64,000 nucleotides of DNA from Coturnix japonica (GCF_001577835.2 NC_029527.1:2741086-2805085); one strand, 5' to 3'. Shown: positions 38,519 to 51,000, counted from the stretch's first letter. Made by a program: numbers and translations. Notes: generated from the sequence alone by a model not told the origin.

Positions 38519-38937
38519 GCTGCACATGGTGTGATGAAACACATGGTGGGAAGGCAGGGCCAGCCAGGCGAGCTCAGGTGCATGCAGTGTACCTGAGTGA
38601 CTGAAAGGGGTGGAGCCTGGATCCATCCATTCTCAGACCTCATTTAAGGGTTGGCAGTAGAAGCAAGGGGGTCCTGCTGGAGAAACCTGTCTGCCTGAGG
38701 CTTTCCAAAAGTAAGTAGTACTTTTCCTTTATTTCTGCATTTCTGGCTACTTTATTTGGGCTTGCCCTTGTTTGTTGCAGCTGAAGACCACGCCACCCTG
38801 CTGTTATCACTGTACTTTCCATCATATTATATTGTTGGGGGGCCAGGTCTTCCTGCTGTGACAAGGTTACAACAGTACAAGGTGTAGTGCTGCCTTTGTT
38901 ACCATGTGTATCATTAGCCAACAGGTGCTAGCAGAGG
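38519..38937 (+). mobile_element. possible solo LTR fossil of an avian endogenous retrovirus
   Basis: A self-contained segment of about 420 bases stands out from its AT-rich surroundings. It begins near TGTGATGAAACACATGG and ends near CATTAGCCAACA, giving TG..CA-type ends. Inside are a GGTGGAGCCTGGATCC block, a TATA-like CTCATTTAAGGG, and a moderately GC-rich downstream part, the promoter-then-leader order expected of an LTR. The wording feels repetitive in galliform genomes, but I cannot name the family. No internal coding part is seen on either side and no clear target duplication, so a solo LTR is the simplest reading. Age cannot be judged; strand is inferred from the TATA-like word. Confidence 0.35.
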
Positions 38938-39588
38938 TATTGAGCATTACCTTGCATTCTGAACTGTAGAGGTTGTCTTATAATGCAGTCATCTATAGAA
39001 GAGAGGACATGGGATTGACTGTTGTGCAGCAAAAATGGGAACTTCCATCTTGCAGACAGAAAATCCAGCTGTAGGATGCTCTGGAGGCCATTCTTTCAGT
39101 TCAGTCAGACTGACTGTCACCTCTGCTTGCTCGCTGTAGTCTACCACCAATCTTTTCAGTTCTAGTTGCTAACACTGAGTGGCTCCCTGTGCTGTGGAGA
39201 AGCACCATAACATGGAAGGGCACCCAATCTGAGGGCCCTGAGATGAAGTAATGTTGTTCCCCTGTGCTGTGGTGGCATCAAGATGGCTGAGGGCTTCTGG
39301 CTGGGTGCTCCACAGAGAGAAAAGTTCAGGCTGAAAGGGATGCTTTCAGCTTTGCTTCCTCCAAGGTGTGCATCCAAGCCATGAGTTTCATACGATTTGA
39401 GGTTTGTGAAGAACTTTGGGAAACGACTATTTCAGTACTTTCAAAACAGGTCTAAGCCCTGTTGAAAACAACCTCCCAGGCAGAAACGTGCAGCACTGAC
39501 ACACGGGTCAGACGACAGTTCGTTTGTGTAGCACTTCCCCCAGGCTGCAGTTCCTAACTTTGCATTTCAACTTATAGCAACTCAGGAT
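38938..39588. other. upstream flank of the CpG island
   Basis: No gene is recognised. A CCCTGTGCTGTGG word occurs twice (about 39,186 and 39,261) in non-homologous surroundings. Confidence 0.5.
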
Positions 39589-40370
39589 GGGACCACCTGA
39601 CCCCTCCGGCCTCACCTGGCAGGTCCTGCTCGGAGGTGCCGCCCCCGCTCCGTGAGAGTACACAGGCACCGACCCCCCATCGCTGCTCAGGGGCGGGCAG
39701 GGGGCGGGGAGGGGCGGTGCGCGGTCGGCCCCGCTGCTGCGCGGGGAGGGCGCGGCGGATCGGCGGGCGCCGAGCTTTAAATGAACATTACTATCGCTCG
39801 GGGTGGGCAGCGCCGGTGGCTCGGGCCGATTGGCGGCGTTAGCGGCGGCAGCAGCAGCAGCTCTTCACTCTCATCTTCTTCTTCCTCCGCCTCCGCGGCA
39901 GGTAGGGTGTGCGCGCTGCGTGCCAACTTACAGCCATCCTCGCGCGCGGTCCGCGGGCGCACGCTGAGCGAGGCGGTGGGATGCAGCGAAGCCCCGCGCA
40001 GGTTGCAAGCAGGAGGGGGCTGCAGGAGGGTGGGCAGGTTGCTGCTATTGCTGCTGCTACTGCTGCCGCCCCGGGGAACGCAGCACAGCGCGGGGTGGGA
40101 AGCTGATCCCGCGGGCAGCGCTGCGCTCCGCCGCCTGTTGCCGCTGCGCTGGAGGCGTTCGGGTGCTTCGTGCCTTTGTGATCGCGCCGAGGTCGTTACG
40201 GTTTGATATTCGCGAGCTTGCGATTGTGCACGCCGTCTCCGCGGTCAGAAAGGCAGAGCGGAGGTCTGTGTCGAGCGCGGGGGTCTCTAAAGCGCTTTTG
40301 CTCGCAGAATGAGGAGCCCTTGTTTCACCGGAGACCTCGACCTTATCCTAATAAAAGTTATTTCTAGGAG
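39589..40370 (+). promoter_or_regulatory. CpG-island promoter of gene B
   Basis: GC content and CpG density rise sharply here and fall again by about 40,370; it is the only such island in the window. It contains clustered GC boxes (GGGCGGGCAGGGGGCGGGGA at 39,690-39,709, then GGGGCGG), an inverted CCAAT box (GATTGG at 39,828-39,833), a TATA-like CTTTAAATG at about 39,775 and triplet repeats (GCGGCGGCAGCAGCAGCAG; later GCTGCTATTGCTGCTGCTAC). This is the signature of a housekeeping-type vertebrate promoter with broad start sites. Direction is inferred as + from the candidate exon donor at 39,902, and a minus-strand or bidirectional transcript is not excluded. ORFs in the island (for example 39,781-40,206) look like GC-rich chance frames. 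Confidence 0.85.
39845..39901 (+). other. candidate non-coding first exon of gene B
   Basis: Downstream of the inverted CCAAT box is a GCAGCAGCAGCAG run and then a pyrimidine-rich segment ending CCGCGGCAG, followed at 39,902 by GTAGGG, a fair donor. No ATG lies in the segment, so it would be 5' UTR. The start coordinate is approximate, set from the usual CCAAT-to-start distance. The same pyrimidine tract plus CAG could equally be read as an acceptor, so exon polarity here is uncertain. If the neighbourhood is KIAA0825-FAM172A, gene B would be FAM172A; that is a guess. Confidence 0.4.
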
Positions 40371-43300
40371 GTGGAGTGTTTGATTTTCTTTCGTTTGATG
40401 TTTAATTTTTCTATGCTCTCCGTCTGTAACACAGCCCTGGATTTGCAGAGACGAAGTGCCGGTCTGCCACTGTGTTTCTGGCTTATTGGAAATGGATTTG
40501 AGGACCTAGTTATAATTCCAGTGCACGTATTATCTTTGCTCAGTTGCTTTAGAACTCGGTTCGACTGTGTTTTCAACAGAGACGAGTGAACTTTAAAGGA
40601 AATGAGGTCAGGCATAGATTGCGGGCATCAAACCCCTTTCAGGTCCCAGAAATAGCCCCAGAAGTAGCGTGACCCGTTCCGTTCTCTCCGCTCCGGGTCT
40701 CTCTGGTTTGTACTTCTCACTGCGATTCCTGGGTTCATCGAGGTGGTTTTAGCTTAGTTTAATGAAACAAATCTGGTTTCTAATGTGATGGCATTAGGTA
40801 CCCTGGTGAATTTCTGGTGGGGACTGTAGTGGGTCTTAAAATAACGAACTCTGCTTAGCACGAGCTTTTCCTTTGTGCTTTTGTAAGGCTTCAGTTCGTG
40901 CAGAAGATGATGGCTGTCAGGAAGCATCCATAGCAGCTGTTTAGGGGAAAATAATGTGCTTGGATGTGTATATATATATATTTAAAATATATATATATAT
41001 ACAGGAGAATGTTTTATATCTCATTCTGTACTGGAAACAATGGAATTCTTAAGTTATTGACCATCACCTAAAGTCTTCAAACAAGAACTGACAAATATTT
41101 ATCTTGGAGTAAATGGGTCAGAAGATAACATCTTCCGTTGGACCTCTTCTCCTGTATTGGCCAGTTTGGGTTGCTAAGTAGCTATGATTTCTAATCCCAA
41201 AGTAAATGATGTCATAATGACATCACCACGTCCTTTCACTTGATTGATTCTCATAAGAGAACAGTAATGAGATTTGATATACATGTCCCATCTCTTTAAT
41301 ATTCTTCCTCTGCTCCAGGGGATTTCCTGACCTGCCTGGCAGATTCCAATGAATCACACTGAGCTCTAGTAAAAAGACATTGCTCTGGAGACTGAACTGA
41401 ACGTTAAAGGGACAGTGGCTGATTCTGGTCATTTCAAAATCTGAGGAACTTGGCAGCTTATGCTTTCAATGTGGAACTCTAGAAATGAAGGGCAGCAATA
41501 GAAAACCTGGAGTTATTAAGTTAATGTGCAAGTGCTAAAGGAATTTGAATTTCAGGTGCTTGGCTCGTTCAAATTGACTTTAATTGGGTATGTGGAGTTC
41601 AACCCTTCTCAGAATCAAGTTACTGAATGTATGTAAAGATAGATGCTTTAGATGGGGTGGGGGAAGCAGGAAAGTATAAGCTATTATCTCCCTTCAGTTG
41701 CTAAAATAAATCTCACTTATGAGGGTACAAAGGTGAGATCAATGAAATGGCCGTGTTTTGAGGTGTTATACTATAAACATTGCTGTCACAGAAGACTCCT
41801 TGTGATGGAGCTCTAAATCTCTACAGGATGTATAATGTGTGAGAATCTGATGTTCTGTCTGTCTTCTGAGGTTAACGGTATGAATTATGTCATTTGGTGT
41901 TGATCAGGGGTTTTTGCAGTTTGTCTTTATCATGTATGTGTTCATGTGAGCCTGGGTCTGCCCAAGTGTTAGGCAGCTGTGTTTGTGATAAGTAGCCGTA
42001 TTGTGGTAATTGACTTATTCGTGCCCAGTGAGTTTGAAATATTCTAGATAGTGCTGTGTGAATCTCAGTGTTTGATGTGTGTGGAAAAGGGGAAAAACAA
42101 TTGTCATGTCTGTCTTATTGAACATATAGTTTTGGGTGAAGTTAAACACCGAGTCTGCTGCTTATATTCAGAGGCTGCACTAATCTCATTTGTTTCTTGA
42201 ATGTTGTGGGTCACAATAAACATACTGCGGAAGTAAACACTAATTTCTTAGCAAGCAAATTGATGGTTAATGTATTTGCTGAAGGTATTGATTGCTGATG
42301 TGAAGCTTCTATTATTGCTGAAGTACCGCAGCACTGATGGCACTGCTAAGTATCGGGGAGTACTAATTAAACAGAGCACCGTGAACAAGTGAAGCAGGAA
42401 GGTATTGGGGGAAGAGATTTTTGCCTCTATTCGTCATGCGTAAGTGCAAGCCAAGCTACGGATGCCAAAAGGAAATTTCTAAATAATGTGTAAGAATTCT
42501 GCACTCATCGTCCTATCTGCAGTGACAAATTTCCATGAGCTTTAGATGCTTGCTGGGATGACTCAAGTATGAACAAGTGATTTGGAAAAAAATATTATCT
42601 CTGAAGAGAATCCATGGTGACAATTTCTTTTCAAGTTATCTTAAGATTTTCTCCTTACCGTGATTTCTTTTAACTCAAGCTTGCATTGAATGTTGGAAAC
42701 GAAAAATGAATTTGGACTTGAGGACATATCTGTGCCTTCCAACTGCACGTTCGATGGTCATCTGTGACATTTGCATGGTTGTGCTTTTAATACGGTGACA
42801 TATTTGGTTACATAAAATGCAGAAAACTGTGCACCTCAAAGCCTTTCTGAATGCTTATACTGGAAGGTTGATGCTGCAGTCCTGACCTCTTTGAACAGGC
42901 GATGACAGCACAGATGAGGCCAAATAGAGAAAGGCAGCGAACGCTTTCACTGTCGTGACCGATCTCGTTATAAAAGACAAGGTCAGTCACTGTAGTGGCT
43001 CTTCAAGTAGTGGATGAGGCGACGATGTCTTTTATTGTACAGAAAGCAATAGGAAATTCAGTCCTCAGACTTCTGTCTATTCTAAGCTATGTTCAGATCA
43101 CAGGTGAAGTGTTTGATGTCTGTCTCGATGAAACAACAGAACTCCTAGTGATTGTAGTGCAATGTCTTGCTCCTCTTCTTCGAGAAGAATGTCCTTTGGT
43201 TGTCAGTGAAAGGATAGCCGGTATTTCAGCCCTGATGTCTGCTTTTGTCATAAGCTCTGTGTGAGAATGGGCTGAAATACCAAGTGGATTACAGCCTTTT

Positions 43301-44503
43301 TTGTTTTCTGTTTTAGAAGACAGTAATGCGCATATTAAATCCACGACCTCCTCAGGCTAATTGTAAGCCTTCTCTAAGGGCAGAACCAGCAGTTGGATAT
43401 TTGAAATGTGTTTTGTTCTGTTTATTTAAAAGGCGTCCTGATGAGCAAATTCATTGACACCTGGATCTCCTTTACCAGTGAATGATTTCTGCCAGCTGTA
43501 TAGAAAGTGCTGTTTCAAGAATGCAAACAGGATTTGCTCCCTGATATGAAAAGAAATAAAACTGTTTTCAAAAGAGCATCTTTGTATACGTGTTCTCAGT
43601 TCTGAAGGAATTTGAAGAAGAAAAAAAACATAGTATAACATGAAAACAAATTGCTAGTTTCCAGGAAGGAACCCTTAGGCTTTTCCCTTGGATGTATTTT
43701 GCAGTTATTTTAATTGTCCAAGATCTGACCAATACATAAGCTTGTGGATGCAGATGATGACCACATCCACAACAGAGCTGATATAATCTGCAAAGCTGGT
43801 ACTAAATGTTGCTGTCAGTTGCAGTACTGAAGCTGAAACAATGCTGGCATGGGTGGTCATGCTTTGGATTTACTCCAGGAACAAATGCAAACCATTTGCA
43901 TTTAAATTCTAGTATTTCCACTTCGCTTCTCTGATCGGACTTAAACATTCAGAAAATGCGACTTTCTCAACAGTAATTCTGCATTGTATTGAGTTAATTA
44001 GTGCTTTTCATTACGAAAGATGCTATGGGGAATGCACAGGGCATAACAGGTGCAAGTCCTTTGGCTTAAGCTGTAATTGCTGCACTGCTTTGAGTAATCG
44101 CTTTGGTGTCTCAGAAGTCCTGTATTTGTCTTACACTGTAGGAATTCCAATGGGCTGCTGTTGCCTGTAGAAATCTAAAGGTAATAAAATAAACAGCAGG
44201 TATCAGCCTTAAGTTCTGGTGGCTAGCACTGTATATTAGATATGGACAGCTTTAAATTAAGCATATCTGGATATTAATTGTTCTGAAAATACATTGTCCA
44301 AAAATAGGCAATACTTCAGAATGATTGATAATTTGAAGTTGGAGGATCATAATTAATATCTTCATATTTCTATATTTAAAGAGTTGTGATGTATTGTTAG
44401 CAAAATTAATGATGATTTTAGTCTGAAGTGCTGTCTTACAATAATCATTGCGTGAAGCATTTTTCTGGATTATAACATCGCTAATTAGACATTAAAATAA
44501 TTA
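40371..44503. other. probable first intron of gene B, part 1
   Basis: No exon is recognised. It includes the symmetrical TA palindrome at 40,969-41,002 and an unmatched 89-codon + strand ORF at 42,995-43,264 in a stretch with slightly more CpG than its surroundings. Confidence 0.5.
40969..41002. repeat. (TA)n palindrome centred on TTTAAA
   Basis: About seven TA units, TTTAAA, then about seven AT units, bounded by GTG and CAGG. The whole segment is self-complementary and could form a cruciform. Confidence 0.9.
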
Positions 44504-44575
44504 TCCCTGCCCTGAGCAGGGGAATTGGAACTGGGGATCTTTGAGGTCCCTCCCAACACAAGCCCTCCTATAATG
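44504..44575 (+). repeat. CR1 LINE, 3' tail
   Basis: CCCTGCCCTGAGCAGGGGAA, TTGGAACTGGGGATCTTTGA and GGTCCCTCCCAACACAAGCC match the CR1 tail (TTGGAACTAGATGATCTTTGAGGTCCCTTCCAACCCAA); the terminal repeat is decayed. It is + strand and about 70 bases long. Confidence 0.88.
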
Positions 44576-47500
44576 AAAGCACAGAGTGTGAAATAAGCAC
44601 TTCTGAGGGTAGCTGTATTCATTTGCTTTCCAAGCAGTGCCTGCACATGTTGAGGTTCATTCTGTAACTTTACAGAACTGTGCAACAAGATCAACATCTA
44701 CCAGAACAGGAAGGGAAAACCAAGTCAATAAATACATCTCAAAATTTTCAATGTACCTTTTTGGCTACTGATCAATGTGTTCCTTTCTGTACAAGCTAAA
44801 AATTCTTCAGTAAATTGTCTGCCTGATCTTGAATTTTGCTTGTGCCAGAAATTACTGTTTGTTCCTCCCTCTGAAGATAAATAACAAGTAGGTGTATCTC
44901 AGGGAAGTTCTCTCAGCATATTTATCGTGTCGGTGCAGTTGTTGGAGAGGAGGGACAAAGTTTGCACAGTTTGTGCAGTCACCTTTCTTCTAAATTGCAA
45001 TTTGCCCTTGAAGATCAAGGGCACCTATCTGCCAGCACCCCTTCATCAGGCTGAAGCCTGGAATTGCTTAATCTGGGGGTTCTGTGGGGGTGTAGCTCAG
45101 GGGGATGCACTTTCTTCTTGCATCAGTGGTTTCCTGTGGAGGTGGTGTATGTGTGTGGGAGAGGTTGGTTGGTCAGGGCTATTTTTTGCCTGGCCACAGT
45201 GTAGTGGAGATTCGGTCTGACAATTGATACGCTGCTTGGAAAGAAAATATTATTCTCTGTCTATGTGATATTGCTCTTTAACACATCTCTTAATTTCAGG
45301 CTACGACAACTGTTTCCTCACTGCATGACTGTTTTCTCAGTGAAACTGAGATGAAATGAGGCAGCTGTTTTAAAAACAAATATCACAGGAATAAACATGG
45401 CCTCCAGTTGTGGTTACAACAAGGGGGCACTGTTTAGTATTCTTTCCTTCTCCATTGTTTTTAAAGGCTAATGAAAGCCTAAGGAGATGAGTTCATAAGC
45501 CACACTAGCACAAATCCCTATCATTGCGCTGATGATGAGCCTTGATAGTGGAGATTTTTTTGGTACGTGCTGCATCTTTGTTGCCTTCTGTAAATGCTAC
45601 ATGTAGCAGGAAGGGATAGACAGTGACACAGATGCTTTAATTATTCGATTACATTTCCTAACCTCTGGAATTAAAATTAATCTCAACTGTGCTTTTACAT
45701 TCTGAAAGAATATCGTTCCTCATGAATCTCTCTCGTTGCACCTGATAGCTGAAGGAATTACTAGGTGAGGGCATGAGCTGTGTGTGCAGCTCAGGAGGCT
45801 TTCAGGTGGCAAACAGTGCTGTGCTCCTATTGTAATGGTAGCTATAAACATTTAGTAACTTTCCTTAGTGTTCAGCATATTCGTTTAATACTGGTGGAAG
45901 TTTTGTTTTTTGTAGAATCTAAAATACTCATCACATATATTTTAAAGTCCCTTGAAAGTGACATCAGTTCTTCCTGAGATACTGCCCTGCAGCCCAGAAG
46001 AACAGGACCTGCTGGGCTTCTCTTGTGCTTCTCTGATTGGGATGCAATGTTTGCTTGGAAACTGGAGTATGGCAGCAAGGGAAAGGGGGAGTTTCCAGCA
46101 GCAGTGAGCCTCTTGAGACCTGCTATTTCTTCTGCTGAAAGAGGCTTCGTGAAACTGGGCTTTGCTGATCTCAAAGTGTGGATGTTTACTGAATAGACAG
46201 GGGTTGTCGGAACAGTATCAGCTGGCATCGTGCATCTCCCTGAGATGTCCATTCTGGAGTCTGATCTTGCTTCTGACCTTGTGTGCCTTCAAAAGCACCA
46301 GTTGTCCCAGACCTGGCACTAAAGGTGGCTGGTGTAGTTAAGGACAGATTGTGTTCAAGACACTTAAATCTTCCTTTCTGAGAATGTTGTGAGCATAATT
46401 AAGCCAAAGTGTAGCTGTGTAAACTGTGTTCTGTGGCCTGATGGTTTCTGTCAATCATAAGGAAGCTTACGATGTGCCTTTAATGTTTCTTCTTAAGAGC
46501 CCTGAAACCCTCCAGTTTCAAAGCATTTCTGTTTGCACCGACCTATGTGTATTTCAGGGGGATCACTCTTGCTAGCAACTTATGGAAGATTTGTCAAGGG
46601 TCGTTTTAATAAACTAGGTTATTTACTTCTGCCTGAAATTCCCTGGTTGGTGACCAATGGGAACTTTGTATTAAGCTGTGCAGAGCATAATGAAGTTGCT
46701 GTAGTGCTTTGATGTGGAAATGCCTACATACATTCCCCCCACACTCCACAGTAGCAACTGTTTTTAAAAAATAAAAGGTGGAGGGAGTGCTGCTATTGAC
46801 TAAAAGAGCTTCCTGAAAGTATCCAGGGATGGTTTTACATCAACTAAATACAGATCGTAATGTGAAGACTGTAAATTTTGATGATAGTTCCTTAGAACTT
46901 TAATTTTGGACGTCATAAAAACTGGTAGTCAAATTATTTTCTTAATCTTTTCTTAAGGTAGTTACAAATGCAATCATTTTAACTACATACATATGGTATC
47001 AAAGTAATTAATATTGCAATACATGTACAGTAAGATGACCTACTCCAAAGCCATTCTTCATCAGCAGAGTTACTGAGCTGACTTTTTTTTTGGAATTAAA
47101 AGGCTATAGTGAACTGGCACTGTATTTGCCTCACTTAATGAATACGGTTATATAAGAGTTGCTTCCCCTTAGCTGATTGAATTGTATTTCCCATGCCACT
47201 TCTTGCTTTCCATGTTGCTTATAGATTAGCAAAACAGGCTTTGCTGTATTTTCTGCTTTTCTTCTTGTATCTATTCTTCAGGCTTATTAGCACAAAGTAG
47301 CTTTGAGCCATGGCTTGGACACCAGAGATTCTGAAAGCTTCAAATAGCCATAATAATGGAGCAGGATGAAGGATGCTGGTCGCCATGGGAACAGTGCATG
47401 TGCCACACAAGATAATGTAACTGCTGTGGTGCAGAGATCTGTGCTGCATATTGATTGCAAGATTTCTTGGATTTCTTTTTCATTTTTTGCTTTGCACTGT

Positions 47501-47861
47501 GTTCCACCCAGCGAGTGAGGGAAGCTTAGCAGCTAGATTGAATCCAGAGAGATTTTGCTTATTTGAAATAAAAAGTTGACTCTTTACGTGAGGAGAGAAG
47601 GTCACAGATACTTAGTACTTCAACAGCTTTTCATCATGAAGTTGATGTCAAAACTGTGGTGTTAAACTGGAGTTAACCAAGTCATGGAAATGAGGCTCTC
47701 AGGGTGAGTGTCCTGAGTTAGGAGTGACACCAGAAGGCCCCAGGCAGATGCGTGCACCTTGTGTGCAGTGTCACTGCATTGCTGTCTACAGGGCCAGGAA
47801 GCCTGCCAGTATGCTGAGACTGTCTTGCATTTTGGTAGTTTGTATTTGCCTTCACTTAAAT
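44576..47861. other. probable first intron of gene B, part 2
   Basis: No exon is recognised. It holds a 15-base tRNA-Ala-like word at 45,086-45,100 and a 126-codon minus-strand ORF at 45,872-46,252 without known similarity. Confidence 0.5.
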
Positions 47862-48021
47862 CATTTTTGTGGCCCTCCTTTGGATGTGCTTTAGCAGGTC
47901 CACATCTCTCCTGTACTGAGGACTCCACATCTTGATGCATTACTCTGGATGAGATCTTTCAGTGCAGAGGGACGAGATCTTGCCTTACTGACTGCTGCTT
48001 TTGATGCAGCCCACCAAGAAT
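47862..48021 (-). repeat. CR1 LINE internal fragment
   Basis: On the + strand: TTTTGTGGCCCTCCTTTGGA, TTAGCAGGTCCACATCTCTC, CTGTACTGAGGACTCCACAT, TTGATGCATTACTCTGGATG and CTGCTTTTGATGCAGCCCA. This is the reverse complement of the CR1 segment after the RT domain (compare GTGGCCCTCCTCTGGACCCGCTCCAACAGG and CTTTTGATGCAGCCCAGGA). Unlike most copies here it lacks the 3' tail, so both ends have been lost. Confidence 0.88.
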
Positions 48022-51000
48022 TCTGGTGAATACCCTTCCTCTTCTTTGCGGAGTCTTATGGTGTTGGTGTCTGTAAGTCTATTGTGTTGGTCACACAAAT
48101 TCCCAGTTTCAAGACTGTGTTGCTTTTAATTGAGGCAAGAGCTGAGGTTATAGTGTGGTATCTTTTCAACATTTTTTGTTTTTTTTCCTCCCTGAGTAAA
48201 AGCATTGGGAGGCTGCACTACAAACATGAGAGACAGGATCTGCTGTAGTCATCTTGATTGCCTAGTATATTAAGTTGATGTTAACATTACATTAATATAA
48301 TATTAGGTGACTTGTTTGAACTACACCAAATTAATGCACTTGGATTCTATGGGTGCAGGTCTTTTTAGAAATGCAGCTGCCCTTCTCTGTCCCACCTAAA
48401 CACACAGAAATCTCTGGCATGCAAGATGGTAGGTGGATTGAATATGTGAATGCCCCAATAATCAGCATGAGTAATTCAGAAGGGAATGAGAATAAATAGT
48501 TCTGAAGAAAAGAATGGGAAAGCAAGCCAAGCCTGTGCCTTAAGAGGACTGGGGTCTTTGATGGAACAACGGTAGTTTGGCCTGTAGTTTGATCCCCAGT
48601 GTCTGGGCCTCTAAGGAGCAGGGGCAGGGTTCTGCTCTTTATACACATACAAGCAAATGGAGACTGTCTTGGGTTTATCATCCAGAACTCCCTCTTTGAG
48701 GGCTGCTACCAGCCATTAAGCCTTCAAGAGGAAGCAGTAATACCTGATCAGGCATAGACACACGTGACAGAATTTCATCTTCATGCCTGAATGTAAAAGA
48801 AGATTGATTCTGCTTTGCAGTTATGCTCAGGGGGCTGCTTAAGGAAGATAATTTTCCCATATTTGCATTCAGCTACTCCAAGTGTATCAATTTCCTCTGA
48901 GGATGATTTTCATTTTACACAAGAAGAGTTTCCAAGGAGGCGCTACATTTACAAGAGCAGTTGCCAAGGGCCTCCAAGGGACCTGACAGATTTACAGACT
49001 GATGACTTACTGCCAGTGCAGTCTCAATGGGAATCTGATTTGATATAAATAAAAAAGAATTGTTCAAGGGCAGTGTCAAAAAGCATATTAGGCCAAGAAA
49101 CATTGTGGTTTGTCTTGATGTAGTTTCTCTTACAAAAGAACTGTTGCTAGTGATGTTTATTACAGCTCTATGCTTTTTCCAAATTAAAAATGAGCTTCAT
49201 CACTGTATTTCAGTTCTGTCAGTCTTTGTGGTGAAGCAGGCAGGATGAGAATAAATAGGTAGTTGATGAAGATAAACGTGCTGGGGGAGGTGGGAGTGTT
49301 AAATGAAAATTGCTTAATGATTACTCTTTTAATATATAAGAGCGTATAAATCTTAGCCAAAACAGTTTGTTAGTGGATAACTGCAGGCTTGGGGGTGGCC
49401 CAGGCGGGCCTTTGAAAAACTCCAGGAAGATAACAAAAATTTTAGTGTCTTTTTTTCGCCCCCCCTTCTATAACACAACTGTTTGCAGATCACGTCTGTG
49501 CCAGCACTGGCATTATTAGAAAGGCAACCCCATTCATTTGTTCCTTTGTCCTTTATAGAAGGACTTGCTGCCTTGTCTTTTGGGTAGCACAAAAGCTTTT
49601 TTCTTTCTGAGGGACAAATGCTGTCTGAGTGAATCCTGTATGATTGGTTTCATTTCATGAGACCATTATGTTTTCCTTTACTGCTATTTTTGACGCTTCG
49701 GGGGAAAAAGATATGCAACAGAAATGCATTGCAAGGGCAGAGCTGCTTATATGGTGCTTTGCTTCAAGTGGTTAAAGGAAAGTGAGATGCCTAAAATATG
49801 GCAGCTAAGTATGTAAATACTCATATGTGCTAGTGAAAAGCCACGTGTACAGTGGCTGCAAATCCATTTATGGATGTACTGTGGTTTCCATTATAGTGGA
49901 GGTGAGGTAGGGAAAATAATATTCCTTCTTTATAGGTAATAAAGATGTTGCCCTGAAGCGTATTGTATTAAGGCTCCCTGAAAAGCTATTGCAGCTTATT
50001 TTTGACGCAGTGTATGATGGGGTTTAATCACGTTTCCATATTGCAGTCAAGATTAGCTGCTCCCTCACTCCATTCAAACAGAAATTGCACCAGTAGTGGG
50101 TAACACTGAAAACACAGTATGGCAAAAAAAGAAATATGCAGGAGATTTATGGGCAGTTTTATTCCCGTGGGTGACAGGGGTGTGCATGTTGATGTATCTG
50201 TTGTACTTCCCTTCTGGGTAGAATGACATATAATTAATGACACTACAAAGGAATGGCCCCAATGAGGGTAACATTACCTACCCTCTCGTGTCCTCTTTGG
50301 AAAAACTGATTGAAACTATCAAGGCCCAACTCCACGCTTGCCTTGCTGCTTGTGGGGCCTTTGGGTCGCATGGGAGGAAGCAATGCAGATTGATGCTGGA
50401 GTGGTTGCTGCTTGCTGCTGCAAGAGAGATTGCTCTTTTTTGGACCTTTTGGCTTTAAGGAACAGCCAAGGAATATAACTGGGCACTTTTCATCTTTCAT
50501 CTACTGTTTTGTTCTACTCGGTCTCCCACTCTTTGACAGTATAGTAAAAAGGCAGTCTGCTGTAACAGATCAAGCCTTTCCCAGCAGGTGAGGAGTCTGA
50601 CTCTGCTCTCCTTGAAGAGGTTAGCTCTGAGACAAGAGCTTGAAACTGGAGAGCTTTGAGTAGCAGCAGGTAGCTGCCCTGAAGTGCAGCATGTCACATT
50701 TATTGCTGGTTTTTTTGCTTGTTTCTGGATTAGGAGCATAAGCCAGAAAAAAAGAAATAAAATCTGAGTTGATGAATGCTGCAGCCATTAAAACAAACAA
50801 CAAAAGGATAATTAAAAATAGAAAAATAACAACCCACCACACGAAAGACAAATATCAGAAAGAAATGGAGTTGTTGCTTGATACTGTGGAACACAAGAGA
50901 TCATTACACTCTTGTATGTCAGCCTATCTTGTTTCTGAGAGCAAAATACATTGCTGTCTACGGATATGTTTTCATCAGTGTTGCCTTCATGCACTTCAAC

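Noticed and set aside
39186-39273. repeated word CCCTGTGCTGTGG
   Set aside because: Only about 13 bases are shared and the flanks do not align, so it is not a real duplication.
39781-40206. 141-codon ORF and overlapping frames in the CpG island
   Set aside because: Low-complexity serine, alanine and leucine runs arise from triplet repeats in GC-rich DNA; no domain, and frames overlap the presumed promoter.
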